Counted from the first letter of the stretch, positions 1-9,901 are shown. The stretch is 64,000 nt of DNA from Tilletia caries (GCA_032718865.1 JALUTQ010000045.1:806001-870000), one strand, 5' to 3'. Numbers and translations are program-made. Notes: a model not told the origin generated them from the letters alone.

Positions 1-3
1 TAG

Positions 4-1392
4 AAGGACGCTGCGACTCTGCTATCAAAGAAGGAGACAAAGGGTCGGTCAGATCGGCGGCGGAACAGGAGGAAGGGGAGGGTCAATGCGCGACTCAACG
101 TGACGAAGAAGCACTCACAGCTTCAAACCAAGGCCTCGCTCGACATGATCACCTACGACTGCGTGGAGGGCGACGAAACCGAGTTCGAGGATCTTGAGAG
201 CAATAACGACGACGACGAGCCACGCCCAGCTAAGAAGTACCTGAGGGTCATAATTCCAGAATGGTGGTCAGACCAAAACTATCAGCTTCAAGAGCAGCTC
301 GATTCTAGAGTCCCTCAAACCCCTCCCGGCTACCCGGCAAAGAAGCCCAGCTTTCTTACCCGTCACACCGCAGCCCTTCCTTCGACAATTCCCCGCATCG
401 CCGTCAGCTCTGAGTTTGCCACCAAGCATCCAGACCTGGTTGTCGCAGTCCACAAGAACAAGCCTCCCTTCAACCCCGACCGTGGCTCTTTTGCGGCAAA
501 TGCAGGCGCCTGGGGAAACCCACTTACACACTGGTTCTTACCTGCTGCTGCGCGAAACGACAGAGGCGCGAGACGCGACGAGGGCGGAGAGGATGCTGAA
601 GGGCAGAGTGCCGCCGCCGCTGAACGAGGTGCTGGTGCCGAACGAGACTCCGCCGCCGCCGCTGAACGAGGTGCTGGTGTTGGAGGACGAGAAGGAGTTG
701 CTGAAGGACGAGGCGCTGGTGCTGGAGGACGAGAAGGAGTTGCTGAAGGACGAGGCGCTGGTGCTGGAGGACGAGGTGCCGCCGCTGAACGAGGTGCTGC
801 TGCTGGAGGACGAGAAGGAGGTGCTGAACGAGAAGCTGCTGTTTCTGGACAAGGCGCTGCTGTGGGAGGAGGTGCTGCTGCTGGGAGGCGAAACGCTGCT
901 TCTATAGGACAAGGCGGCACCGGACGAAGTACTGCTACCGCTGGAGGAGAAGAGGCGCTGCTGCTCAAGTCGGAGGAGCTGCTGCCCGAGGAGGAGCTGC
1001 TGTTCGGGGTGAAGAAGCGGTTGCCCGAGGAGGAGGAGCTGCTGTTCGGGGTGGAGGACTTACCCGAGTCGGAGGAGCTGCTGCTCGATTCGGAGGAGCT
1101 ACCCAAGGAGGAGGAGCTGCTGCTCGAGGTGGCGGAGTTGATGTCCGAGGGGGAGGAGCTGTGCGAGAAGGAGCTGGTGGTGGGCGAGGAGGAGCTGCTA
1201 CCACATGACGAGGAGGAGCTGATGGACGCGGAGGAGAGGTCGCTGGACGAGGAGGGGCTGCCGATGACCAAAGTGCTGCTGGGGGAGGAAGTGTTGAGGG
1301 CCGAAAGAGACGCACCCTCGATCTTGATCTCGAGATCCAGATGGACGTCGAAGACGACCATTGATCATGCGGCGATGATGGAGCAGCTCTGA
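4..1392 (+). CDS. Hypothetical protein, 5' end outside window or at an exon edge
   Basis: The frame is open from position 4 (a TAG occupies 1-3) to the stop at 1390-1392. The first ATG in frame is near 145; the 5' part is Lys/Arg-rich. The first ~130 residues are ordinary protein: an acidic stretch, then a segment with the pair WW and many prolines. From about 560 to 1260 the DNA is repetitive and translates to Ala/Gly/Arg/Glu-rich runs. I do not recognise a domain. It converges on the broken Tnp2 transposase and could be the partner gene of that transposon, but this is inference. The opposite strand is also open over most of the stretch, as expected of GC-rich triplet-like DNA, so reality of the 3' half is uncertain. 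Confidence 0.35.
   Translation, partial: KDAATLLSKKETKGRSDRRRNRRKGRVNARLNVTKKHSQLQTKASLDMITYDCVEGDETEFEDLESNNDDDEPRPAKKYLRVIIPEWWSDQNYQLQEQLDSRVPQTPPGYPAKKPSFLTRHTAALPSTIPRIAVSSEFATKHPDLVVAVHKNKPPFNPDRGSFAANAGAWGNPLTHWFLPAAARNDRGARRDEGGEDAEGQSAAAAERGAGAERDSAAAAERGAGVGGREGVAEGRGAGAGGREGVAEGRGAGAGGRGAAAERGAAAGGREGGAEREAAVSGQGAAVGGGAAAGRRNAASIGQGGTGRSTATAGGEEALLLKSEELLPEEELLFGVKKRLPEEEELLFGVEDLPESEELLLDSEELPKEEELLLEVAELMSEGEELCEKELVVGEEELLPHDEEELMDAEERSLDEEGLPMTKVLLGEEVLRAERDAPSILISRSRWTSKTTIDHAAMMEQL
600..1260. repeat. Tandem low-complexity DNA (45-bp units, then GAGGAGCTGCTG-like units)
   Basis: Between about 680 and 790 a 45-bp unit (GGACGAGAAGGAGTTGCTGA with GACGAGGCGCTGGTGCTGGA) is repeated almost perfectly two to three times. 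From about 960 to 1260 a shorter unit around GAGGAGCTGCTG recurs a dozen or more times with drift. Because the unit lengths are multiples of three, several frames on both strands stay open. Confidence 0.8.
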
Positions 1393-3549
1393 AGAAGGTT
1401 GAGCAAAAAGGTGTGGTCAGAAGGAGGCACTCGTACTAGCCTCAACGCCAACGAAACACTCGTGACTCACATTGATGTTGCCTTTGGTCTTCACCCGGAG
1501 ACACTCCGATGAGCAAATCAAGTGTGACGGTTAGGGCATCAGAGGCCAATCTGGATACCGGAAGAAGCTCCTCCTCTCCCCATTGATTTGCGTCTGTCCA
1601 AAAGTACTTCAGATACCGCTGAAGGCGAGGGTCTGACATTGCCTCATCGAATGCGGGTAGTGAGACCTTTGACGCGCGACGACCGAGCAGATACGCACGT
1701 GTCTCCGTGCCGGAAGCGGCTCGGAAGTCGTGGCTAAGAATGTTCGCGATTTGGAAGAGATCCAGAGTCCCCCCATCCGCTTCGACGACGCAGAAGGTTC
1801 GGCTGACGTTGGCATTGACTCGCGATCCAGAACCGCCGAGAAGAACATGGCCGAACTTGAGGGAATCGTGTCGCTGCATTCGCTTGATCACCTTGGTACC
1901 GTCGGACCGAGTCGACCAAGATGGCAGAGCCGTGGGGTTGGTTCGTCAAATGCCGCTCATGTCGGGTTTGTGCAGCTTTAGAAGTGAAAAGCTGAGAGCA
2001 GCGGACCGAGTCGCGTTTGCGCTGTCTTGGATCCCGCGAAGGCAAGGGCTCGTCGAAAGCGGTAATCCTGGTGGAGAAAGTGACGGGACAGAAGCCGCAG
2101 AAGTCTCCTTTTCGAACAGAGTGAGGGAGAAAGCCGCAGATCTTGTTCCGACCGACCGAGTCTCCGCAGAAGAACGCAACTCGAAGACGGACCTTGCGAC
2201 CGTTGGGAGCGGTGCTTGGGGGAATGATCTTGCCAGCGACGAATTTCTCGAGCTCTTCCATCAGAGGTTGCAAGTATTGGCCGACACGAGTTGCCGAAGG
2301 TTCCTTGGGGCCCGGCGTGCATCCAGAAAGGTATGTACTCGCCTGCATGTATCGTAGGCGCTGAGGAAGATTGAGAATCGTCATCATGATCGCTCCTGTC
2401 GAGTGCCACGAGGTGTATTGAGAGCGAAAAGGAGAGAACCAGTCGATACCGAGCGCCGTAAGAAGGGAGAGGGTGTGGTCGGTGAATGGCCTACCGTTGA
2501 CGTCGCGCTCGGACTGCCATGCCGCCCATCGTAGACGTCCCGCATGGTAGTACTGGGTGGCTCGTCTCTCCACTCTTGGAGGGCGGCTTCGATGCCTGGT
2601 TGCTGAAGTAGCCATGAGAGCCAGCTCGTCAGCGTTTGGTAGACAAAAAGGATGACCGGCTTCCCTGCTCGTTCGTAAAGAATCTCGCCGCAAGCCTGGC
2701 ATTCTTCCGAGGCATCGGCAACAAGAGAAAGTCGTTCGCAGGCTGGACACACTACGTAGTGGACGAGATGTGGAACCAGACCGAGCTGCTTGCGGACCGT
2801 GGCGAGCTGGCGAGGGGGAGTGCTGCCGGGAGTCGCGAGAAGGGGGCTGATGACCGTGGCGAAGAAGACGAGGAGAAGACCGGCAGCTTGTCGTCCGAGC
2901 CCGAAGAAAGAAGAAAGGGCAGCAACCAGCGTCATGAATGCCCTGCATGTATCATGGTAATGGTCCAGAGAATCTTGCACCAGGTCGTCAAGGGAGAGGC
3001 GATGCGTCGAGGTAGGCAGATTTGAGTTGGTCGAGGATGGTATGGGAGGCTCCTCGGGCTCGACCTCAGGTAAAGCTGGTCGTTGGGCGTCGAGAACGCG
3101 TTCTGGTTCCACGCCGTCGCCGAATTCGTCCATGTCCTCCTCACTACTACCGTCTGACTCGTCCTCATCGTCAGTCTCCCGATCCGCCGCATTTATCCCG
3201 TCGATGTCCAGACTTGGACCACCTTGACTGTTGTTGTTGCTGCCGTTGTCTCCAGAATCGAAGTCGAAGTGCATGATGTCCTCGTTGTAGTCGGATGACC
3301 CAGAATGGAAGGCGTTTCCGCCCTCTTCTCCGAAGGTGTATGCACCACCATGATCTGACGGTTCTTGATGGCCAGAGCTTGAAGAGGCTGACTGAATGCG
3401 GGATTCTTGAAGTATTCCGCGTGAGGGGATGGGATCGGCGCGTTCGATAGCTTGCCGTAGTTCGAAGAACTCTTGATCCCTTTTGTGGCTGTGCCACGTA
3501 CGTTTGGAGACGGGCGAGAGGGCTTGGGCGGAAGAGCTGTAACCGTTCA

Positions 3550-3766
3550 TGTGCTGGTACCACGTAATGACCACCACGTGGCCAGTATCTTATCTTATCC
3601 TTTCCCTTTCTCCTCCACTTTCCTCTCTTCTTTCTCTCGGCCGAGACCTTTCTCTTCTTCCTGTCACCTTCGCATCACGCTTCCCACTGTACTTAGCTCT
3701 CGACATCGATTCACTTACTCTTGCCTTTACCTTGCTGGTAGCCTCTCCTTAGAGCTATCCAGTACA
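3550..3766 (+). repeat. Left (5') LTR of the 2.4 kb element
   Basis: 217 bp, TGTGCTGG...CCAGTACA. It carries the palindrome-like CCACGTGG core and a CT-rich body. Confidence 0.92.
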
Positions 3767-3778
3767 TGGTGATGAGAG
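3767..3778 (+). other. Primer binding site
   Basis: TGGTGATGAGAG lies immediately after the 5' LTR and starts with TGG, complementary to a tRNA CCA end. The same first 12 bases follow the 5' LTR of the Ty3 element at 29662-37452. I cannot name the tRNA. Confidence 0.75.
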
Positions 3779-3905
3779 AAGATTCTTTCCGCAACGCCTG
3801 ATCAGCTGCGCGCAACGTTCCATTGATCGCTCTCCCTCCCTCACCCACCCTTTTTTCTCAAGACCACAGTCCACATCCCTCCCCTTCTCTTCTTACTTTG
3901 CCACT

Positions 3906-5573
3906 ATGACAACTTTCTTCCATCTTCGCCTAATTCCTCTTCTTTGCAACACTACCGTTCCCGCATCTTCTTGGCCATCCAGGGAGACCGGATACTTCAG
4001 TATCGAACGATCTTCAAGCCCCGACGCTCCCTCTTCCTCAGCACTTTCCCCCGGTTCGATTCGGATCACCTTTTCAGATGGCAGCTTTACCCTCTGCGAA
4101 CGCGCTACGCGCAGTCACACTCGCTTCAACGGACGAGCGCTGCTGTCAGATTCTCCACATCTCCTCGCGCAGAATGATGTGCTCGAACTGGCTCGCGATC
4201 ATAACTCCGACTACAAGTGCCGATTCTCGTTCCGCGTCGACCTTCTCTCCTCATCATCCGCGACTCCTCAGCTACCCGGCCCATACTCCCTCACCCCCTC
4301 TCGCCGCGGGCCGCAGTACGCGTTGATGGACGACATGAAGCGGAGCCTGGATGACATGTCGGAGCGTCACCCCGTTTCCGGCTCCGGTTCGTCTTCTTCG
4401 CCTCAATCCGCCGCTGTCGCCTTCAGTCCGTGCACTGTCACCACTAAGCATATCATTCCGCGCTTTCCTTCCGACCCTAACCCCACAACGTCCGGACCGA
4501 TTCTTGCGTCCGCCGTTTCCTTTCGGTATGGGGATTTCGTCGGCGCGCCCATAGCCAGCACCAATCCAAGTGACCACCACGACGCTCTGCCCTTGAAGAC
4601 CGCGCCCGAGATTGGTACACGGACGAGGGCGTCTGCACCGATTCGGTTGACTTCCCCTCTTTCACACTCACCATCCGCAGCTGATGCGCCCGACCCCTCT
4701 CACGGCGACGTCGGCATCTCCACCAGCGCCGTCCCCATTGCTCCATCCGCTTTCACTCTACTCATCACTGTCGCGCCAAGCACTTCGTCTGCGTCAACTT
4801 GCGAGTGTGTCCCGTCGCCGTCCGGTCCCAGCAGCACTTCGGTACTGACTTCGGGACTGACTTCAGGAATGGCTTCGGGATTGTCTTCGGAGCTGGATTC
4901 GTCTTGCCCTGGCTCTCCGGTGAGCTCCAGCAACACCGCCTCACCTGTCGGACGAATCTCCCAGATTATCGCCATCCAACCTGGTCCGCCCGGCCTCATC
5001 GCCGCATCAACATCTGCATCGCTTGATTCGTCATCCTCGGCTTGTCTCGCTGTCGACCGAGTACGAACCGCCTGGATTCACGCGCGTCGGCTGGCGTCAA
5101 CTGCTGGCTCCGGGACTGCAGCTTTGGCCGCCAAAGACGACCTGTCGGCCCACGCTTTTCCGCATTCAAGACCTTCACGCCTGTCATCTCTGGATCTTGC
5201 CCTGCAACGATTCTCGATCGCGCTTCGCGACGCCGTCGGATTTCGCCTGGAATGTTCCGCCCAGTCCAGCACCTCACTCTCGACAATTTCAGACGGCACT
5301 TTTGCATCCTCATTGCGCGGAATGGACGGAGACGGGCTCAGTCGAGATCATTTTGCGCTCTCAAACGGGCCTGGTTCGCTTCCTGCCGTGTGTCCTTCGT
5401 CTTATTTTCACTGCCAAGCAGCTCCATTCCTCACCTTCGGGGCTCCACCTTTTCTCAGCGGCACCCTTACCTGCTCAGGTCCTTCGGTTCCTGCACGCAT
5501 ACGCCAAACGCAGCTTCCCGCTCTCCTTCTGCCGTCATCCGCACTCCTTTTCTCTCCCTACTTTTGCTGGTGA
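3906..5573 (+). CDS. ORF of the non-autonomous LTR element, unknown, possibly captured host sequence
   Basis: Begins at ATG 3906, 139 bp into the element, and ends TGA at 5571-5573, about 150 bp before the polypurine tract. The product of 555 residues is rich in Ser, Thr, Pro and Ala and shows no gag zinc knuckle, protease or polymerase motif. Residues of roughly 45-110 (IRITFSDGS ... NDVLELARD ... FSFRVDLL) loosely recall an FHA-like beta sandwich, but this is weak. Another frame from about 5020 to 5586 is also open, so the true coding frame of the 3' half is unclear. A captured gene fragment or a degenerate gag are both possible. Confidence 0.35.
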   Translation: MTTFFHLRLIPLLCNTTVPASSWPSRETGYFSIERSSSPDAPSSSALSPGSIRITFSDGSFTLCERATRSHTRFNGRALLSDSPHLLAQNDVLELARDHNSDYKCRFSFRVDLLSSSSATPQLPGPYSLTPSRRGPQYALMDDMKRSLDDMSERHPVSGSGSSSSPQSAAVAFSPCTVTTKHIIPRFPSDPNPTTSGPILASAVSFRYGDFVGAPIASTNPSDHHDALPLKTAPEIGTRTRASAPIRLTSPLSHSPSAADAPDPSHGDVGISTSAVPIAPSAFTLLITVAPSTSSASTCECVPSPSGPSSTSVLTSGLTSGMASGLSSELDSSCPGSPVSSSNTASPVGRISQIIAIQPGPPGLIAASTSASLDSSSSACLAVDRVRTAWIHARRLASTAGSGTAALAAKDDLSAHAFPHSRPSRLSSLDLALQRFSIALRDAVGFRLECSAQSSTSLSTISDGTFASSLRGMDGDGLSRDHFALSNGPGSLPAVCPSSYFHCQAAPFLTFGAPPFLSGTLTCSGPSVPARIRQTQLPALLLPSSALLFSPYFCW

Positions 5574-5732
5574 CCTTCGCTTCTGACACCACGCGCTGCT
5601 TACTGATCGCCTTCCGTCCTCGCCTCTCCCTGCGCGTCTTCTCTGCATTCGTTCCACCTTCACATCCGCTGCATTATCCTTTTGCTTCATACCCTGCACG
5701 ACTCGGGACAGTCGTCTTCTTTTGGGGGGGCA

Positions 5733-5949
5733 TGTGCTGGTACCACGTGATGACCACCACGTGGCCAGTATCTTATCTTATCCTTTCCCTTTCTCCTCCA
5801 CTTTCCTCTCTTCTTTCTCTCGGCCGAGACCTTTCTCTTCTTCCTGTCACCTTCGCATCACGCTTCCCACTGTACTTAGCTCTCGACATCGATTCACTTA
5901 CTCTTGCCTTTACCTTGCTGGTAGCCTCTCCTTAGAGCTATCCAGTACA
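5733..5949 (+). repeat. Right (3') LTR of the 2.4 kb element
   Basis: 217 bp, nearly identical to the left LTR; preceded by the polypurine tract at about 5720-5732 and followed by the TSD GTTCA. Confidence 0.92.
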
Positions 5950-6599
5950 GTTCACTGCGCAGCCGCACCAGTACTTCTTGGTGATTAAGTCGTATCCGGG
6001 TCTTCGGGGTAGGATGAGTCGGGGCGCGGGAGCCGCGTCATGCACGCTCTTCTTCTTGCGGTGAGCCGGCATTATGAGGGGATAATGTCTGTAAAAATGG
6101 AGAAAGGGAAACGCATGATCAGCAAACGGACCTCACAGATGGTGGATGACAGCGCTTCTGTTACTCACGACGCGAGACGTAAACAGAGAGTCGATTCTAG
6201 GGCTCCAAGTGCTTCTGATCCGCCGCAGTGTTCTACATAAGACAGAGAGAGCTTCAGGGTCAGCGTCGAGACGTGAGGAAGTGAAGAACGGGAGGGGACT
6301 GAATGCTCACAAGTTGACGGAGGGCGGAGCCCATGGGGATGTGGAGGATCGCCGGATTGGCGTGCTTGAGGTTCGTGGATTGTCGCGTGCTTGTAGGTAT
6401 CGGGCTGGCGGATAGCTGCTTGTTGCAGGTGGGGGTTGGAGGCATGCTTGCTGGTAGGCGTGGGGCGTGGGCGGTGGATGGGCGGGTGGGTGAAACCCGA
6501 CAAGAATTCGACAAGGGAGGTCGCGCAGCAGCGGGCGAGGCGGGCGCGAGAGCCAGGTGGGTGGGGTCGGAGGAAAATGTCAAAGGTCGAGATCGCACG

Positions 6600-6840
6600 C
6601 AGTTGCGCGATGCTTGCGCGAGGTGTGATTGGGAGAGGCGTATGCGCGAGGACCGGCGACGGTCGTGCGAGGGGAGGTCGCACTGGAACTGCGTGCGAGG
6701 GATTACGCGCGAGAGTTGCTCGCACAGGGTCGCTTGGGAATGCGCGATGTTTGCGCGAGCTGTTGTTGGGAAAGCCGTATGGGCGAGGTCCGGCGAGGTT
6801 CGTGCGAAGATTGCTCGCACAGAGTTTCTTGCGCGAGACC
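6600..6840. repeat. Two-copy tandem repeat, period about 137 bp, GCGCGA-rich
   Basis: The segment starting at about 6605 (GCGCGATGCTTGCGCGAG ...) recurs from about 6742 (GCGCGATGTTTGCGCGAG ...), with matching downstream blocks around CGTATGNGCGAGGNCCGGCGA. Words GTGCGA/TCGCAC are frequent in both orientations. No gene is evident between 6073 and 7263. Confidence 0.6.
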
Positions 6841-6899
6841 CGCACAAGGAGGCGTCTCGCAGACCTCGCCCCAACAAGCGCGAGAGTCCCCCAAATCCC

Positions 6900-7318
6900 T
6901 GATGAATAGTTTACTACCCAGTTACTATCAAGACTTTGTAGTCTTGATATCGGATTATGAGTTACTGGTATTTTTTGGTTAGCTTTCGTAAATGTCATGC
7001 TTTTTGAAGCCCTTTTCGTTTACTTACCTACGATCTGCGACCAAATCTGTCTGAGACTCCTCATTTTACATCACTTTGTGAAACTTTTGCAACTATCTTC
7101 ACTACTTAGTGACTTGGTAGAGCTCTGATGAAAAAAATCAGGGACACCCGCGGTCTACTATGCGGCCGGCACGGTCACAAAAAGCGCTCAAACTAGTAGT
7201 CACTATCTCAACTTTTCATAACTAAGCTATACTTTGTCGGCCGGCTGTAACCTTCACTTTCACTTACACTATACTTTGTCCGAAAAAATAGCTCACTATC
7301 TTCACTTGCCGAGCTCTG
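6900..7318. mobile_element. hAT-like MITE remnant rich in TAGTNACTA words
   Basis: AT-rich DNA with repeated CACTATCTTCACT, TAGTCACTAT and CTATACTTTG words in both orientations. The right end (TTGCCGAGCTCTG, ending at 7318) resembles the end of the complete MITE at 24003-24616 (TTGCCGAGCCTTG). A matching left end was not found, so the copy seems truncated or rearranged. Confidence 0.45.
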
Positions 7319-8062
7319 GACTCACTCAAGTATTCCACGATGTCGATTGAATCCTGAGTCTTCGCCGACGCTTCCTCCTCGAGTCGGGCTATTACTTTTT
7401 CGACACGTCGACCTCCCGAAAGCGCGGCAAGCTGAGCGCTGCCTTTGGCCTGGTCCACGATACATTTGTCCTTGAGGAGCTGAATCCGGTCAGGCTGGGC
7501 GCGCGAGGGATGCGGGGCGGCATTTCGGCTCGCGCGTGCTGCCATGGCTCCGTAGGTCGGGGGAGACGCTGCCGCCTGCGATGCGAGACCATGCTTCTGA
7601 AGCGAGGCCGTGGGACTCTTCGGATCATATTCTTCCAGCATTACCACCAATCACCATGGGCCGGGGTAAAGAGCGAGTGTGACTCTGCCGCTCGCCGTGA
7701 CGATGGCACGCCTTGCTGGTCGCGAGAAAGATTTCCAGTTCCGCCTCGTTGACGAAGCCGTCCGTGTACATCTTCTGCACGTGTCCCATGAGGCCCGCGA
7801 AGGCCTTGTTCTTGGCATTTGCGGCCTCTCGCCGCTTTCGGTCCTCTTTCTGCATCGATCGCGTCACGGCTGCGATTGCCGCTGAAGCCGCGTCTTTGGG
7901 GCTGGCAGGGGCGTGTGCGCTGTCCGCCACCGTCCGACGCTGACCAGCCGATCTGCCGAACTGCCTTGCGATGTCGTGGCCGCTTTTGTCGAAGCCGCTG
8001 TCGATGCGGCTGCCGCTTGGGCGGACTCTCGTGCTGCTGCTGCTGCTGCCGGCGAGAAGCAT
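7264..8062 (-). pseudogene. Hypothetical coding remnant, Ala/Lys-rich, 3' end in MITE
   Basis: From ATG 8060-8062 an open frame of about 140 residues runs to near 7630 (Ser/Arg-rich start, then a basic helical segment and an acidic KMYTDGFVNEAELEIFLA stretch). A second frame from about 7650 to 7264 carries a charged, probably helical region and reads out into the MITE end. The two parts may be exons of one gene or frames of a decayed one; no clear intron joins them. Function unknown. Confidence 0.35.
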
Positions 8063-8188
8063 GCGGTGGTGGAAGGATCGAGGGGAGGTATGGAAAGACG
8101 GTGGTGAGTAGTGTAGAGACCACGAGAAGGGGGATCTGCGGGGTTTTGAAGGGAAGGGTATGTAAGTGGGCTTGAGCTCGAGGTTGTA

Positions 8189-8894
8189 AGGATCTTCCCG
8201 GAGTAGATTCCCGGAGCCCGGACTCCGGGGCGGCGCTCCGCTCAGCTCCGTCTGTGATCTGGCCAGCTCCGCGCTCCGCAAAATTCTGGTGATCAGCTGG
8301 CGAGCACTCCGTGCTCCGTTGAAGTCGCGGTTGCGCACGAGAATGAAGAATCTACTCCGTGGCATCCGTGCTCCGTAAATTTTTCACAGGTGGACTCCGT
8401 ACTCCTCAAAATAGCTCCGCGGACTCTGGGGTACTCCGGGGTGTCATGAAATGAGTCCAACATGGGCTCAGGAGAGAGTCAAATCTCATCGAAACAGTTC
8501 AATCGCAGTTTCAGAAGTCTACATCATTTCTTTCCAAGGGTTTACTGCCCCAAAAAAACTGAAATACACAGTCTTTCGACCTGATTCGGCCGAGAAATCC
8601 CTCAAAAACCGGTCACGTGACTCAGTTTTTGCCATCACGTGACCCACTTTGCCGTCCCGGAGTCCGTTGGACTCCGGGGTCTGCTCCGTACTCCGGGGCT
8701 TTTTTGACAATGCAAGCAAACTCACTCCGTGCTCCGGGGCGTTGCAGTCATACCTTCGCGGAGTAGCTCCACAAATCTAAAGCTAGCAAAAAACGCTCAA
8801 ATCTCGCTCCGTGCTCCGTTCCCGTGCAGAGCGTCCCCCGGAGTCCGCGGAGCTCCGGGGAATGCTACTCCAGGGCCTACTCCGGGAAGATCCT
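8189..8894. mobile_element. CTCCG-rich MITE with 18-bp inverted repeats and TA duplication
   Basis: Perfect terminal inverted repeats AGGATCTTCCCGGAGTAG at 8189-8206 and, inverted, 8877-8894. Each end is flanked by TA (8187-8188, 8895-8896), fitting a Tc1/mariner-like target. The 706-bp body is packed with CTCCG/CGGAG words, often as ACTCCG, GCTCCG and CCCCGGAGTCCG, on both strands. No coding potential. It interrupts the Miro-like fragment. Confidence 0.75.
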
Positions 8895-8896
8895 TA

Positions 8897-9145
8897 GCAA
8901 GGACAAGTTCTTTCATCCCGAGGAAGGCCGAGGCTTCGATGCAAAATTCGACTTCGCGGAATTCGGCCATGACGGGCGCGAGCTGTTGTTCGAGGGCTGC
9001 TTGAGTTAGTTCGGAGGGATCGGTGGACAGGGTTGGTTCGGAGGAGCGGAGGTCGATCTTGTTGCCGATGAGGATGATGGGGATGGGACAGGTCGCTGAG
9101 GTAGACAGGATCTTGACGTAACTCACCCTGGTCGTCAAGCTGGTC
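8897..9145 (-). pseudogene. GEM1: Miro (GEM1) GTPase fragment
   Basis: On the minus strand the translation contains CPIPIILIGNKIDLR, the NKxD guanine-specificity motif in the context typical of the Miro N-terminal GTPase. Some thirty residues on comes LEQQLAPVMAEFREVE and then CIEASA, the SAK-like G5 region. Miro proteins are outer-mitochondrial-membrane Rho-like GTPases. Only this ~80-residue block is present. Downstream it is cut by the CTCCG MITE; joining across the MITE gives a few more plausible residues (LVLAQ). Upstream it is cut by the MULE, and the sequence beyond the MULE is not recognisable as Miro. A GT-AG pair at about 9089-9124 may be an intron. Confidence 0.65.
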
Positions 9146-9152
9146 GACTGCC

Positions 9153-9215
9153 GGGAAATTGATTCGGCCACCGCCCTTTTTGATAGGGCCACCGTCCTTT
9201 TACTACGGCCACCGC
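9153..9215 (+). repeat. Left TIR of the MULE
   Basis: 63 bp, GGGAAATTGATT ... CGGCCACCGC, inverted at 19998-20060. Confidence 0.9.
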
Positions 9216-9831
9216 ACTTAGACCTGAGCACGTGGAAAGACAGATATCAGACAGCAGCACATAGCATCACCAGCCGTCCAGTCACCACCAACCTCACCAT
9301 CACCAGATTACAGATCCCAAAGACGTGAGAAAGCCAGAACGGCGCATCTATCTTCATTCTGCTTGCTCTGCTCTCTGACCTCACCATTTCCCTCCTTCCT
9401 TCTCTTTTCCTCACCAGCAACCAGTACCAGCAGCGCATACATCCCTCGGCGTCCGCCGACGCGTCCAGTCTCACGACCAGCGCGTCCGCTCTCTCGTTCT
9501 CGTCGACGCGCATCCAAGCTCGCTTTCTCTGCGCCGTGCGCGCGCGCATTTCGCACTGCGAGCTTGGTGAGTTCACGAGCGCGATACGGATGCGTTCATT
9601 GGCTCATTGCACAAGCACTGTCACTGACTACATATTCCTGCTTCCCACTCTGTTTCTGTCACAGTTCATTGCCTACACCGTATCCTCGGACCTCGCCGCT
9701 GTTCTTCTCCGTTTCGGCCCTCGGCGCATCTTTGGACACTGTCCGTGCCCGTCTCCGCCCGTGTCTCTCCCTTGCGTGTGCGGCGATCAGGAACGCGCGG
9801 ACGCGCCGCCCGTCCCCTCACCCCTGTTAAA

Positions 9832-9901
9832 GTGAGTAGTGTGCATTATTGGCACACTGAGTTCTCGCGCGCTGACGCGCGTCTTTGTATTACTTCTACA
9901 G
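9832..9901 (+). other. Probable 5' UTR intron of the MULE transposase
   Basis: GTGAGTAG at 9832 and TTCTACAG ending at 9901 bracket 70 bp just upstream of the ATG at 9913. Confidence 0.5.

Larger units (their letters stand above)
3550..5949 (+). mobile_element. Non-autonomous LTR retrotransposon, 2.4 kb, TSD GTTCA
   Basis: Two 217-bp direct repeats (3550-3766 and 5733-5949) start with TGTGCTGG and end with CCAGTACA; I noticed one difference between them (GTAATG against GTGATG near the start). A primer binding site (TGGTGATGAGAG) begins directly after the left LTR and a polypurine tract (TTTTGGGGGGGCA) precedes the right LTR. The 5-bp target duplication GTTCA is perfect (3545-3549, 5950-5954). 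Between the LTRs there is no protease, reverse transcriptase, RNase H or integrase, so the element must be moved in trans. The near-identical LTRs point to a recent insertion into the Tnp2 gene. Its LTR ends and primer site resemble those of the Ty3 element at 29662-37452, a plausible helper. Confidence 0.92.
1442..6072 (-). pseudogene. Tnp2/CACTA (EnSpm)-type transposase, frameshifted and split by an LTR element
   Basis: Start ATG at 6070-6072. The first 41 codons (6072-5950) encode a basic start and a C-x-C motif (WCGCAV). The reading frame resumes exactly at 3549 after the LTR element and continues with SKRTW-x-H, completing the Cys/His motif typical of basidiomycete Tnp2-type proteins. 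Downstream come an acidic Ser-rich linker, a hydrophobic segment, a zinc ribbon-like C-x2-C ... C-x2-C (about 2690-2760), then ALGIDWFSPF and PGPKEP stretches characteristic of this transposase family (about 2180-2460). At least one frameshift lies near 2520 and another near 1800; the 3' part to 1442 continues in a different frame. The gene is therefore inactive. Family assignment rests on motif recognition without a search. Confidence 0.7.

Noticed and set aside
363..1361. Minus-strand Ser/Pro/Ala-rich frames opposite the first hypothetical gene
   Set aside because: They consist almost wholly of the complement of the repeat units and have no ordinary protein segment.
7913..8175. Plus-strand Ala/Cys-rich frames over 7800-8175
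   Set aside because: They are shadows of the minus-strand Ser/Gln-rich frame (CTG/CAG triplets).
9364..9830. Plus-strand Ser/Arg-rich frame upstream of the MULE transposase
   Set aside because: CT-rich leader DNA with a 5' UTR intron; no protein features.
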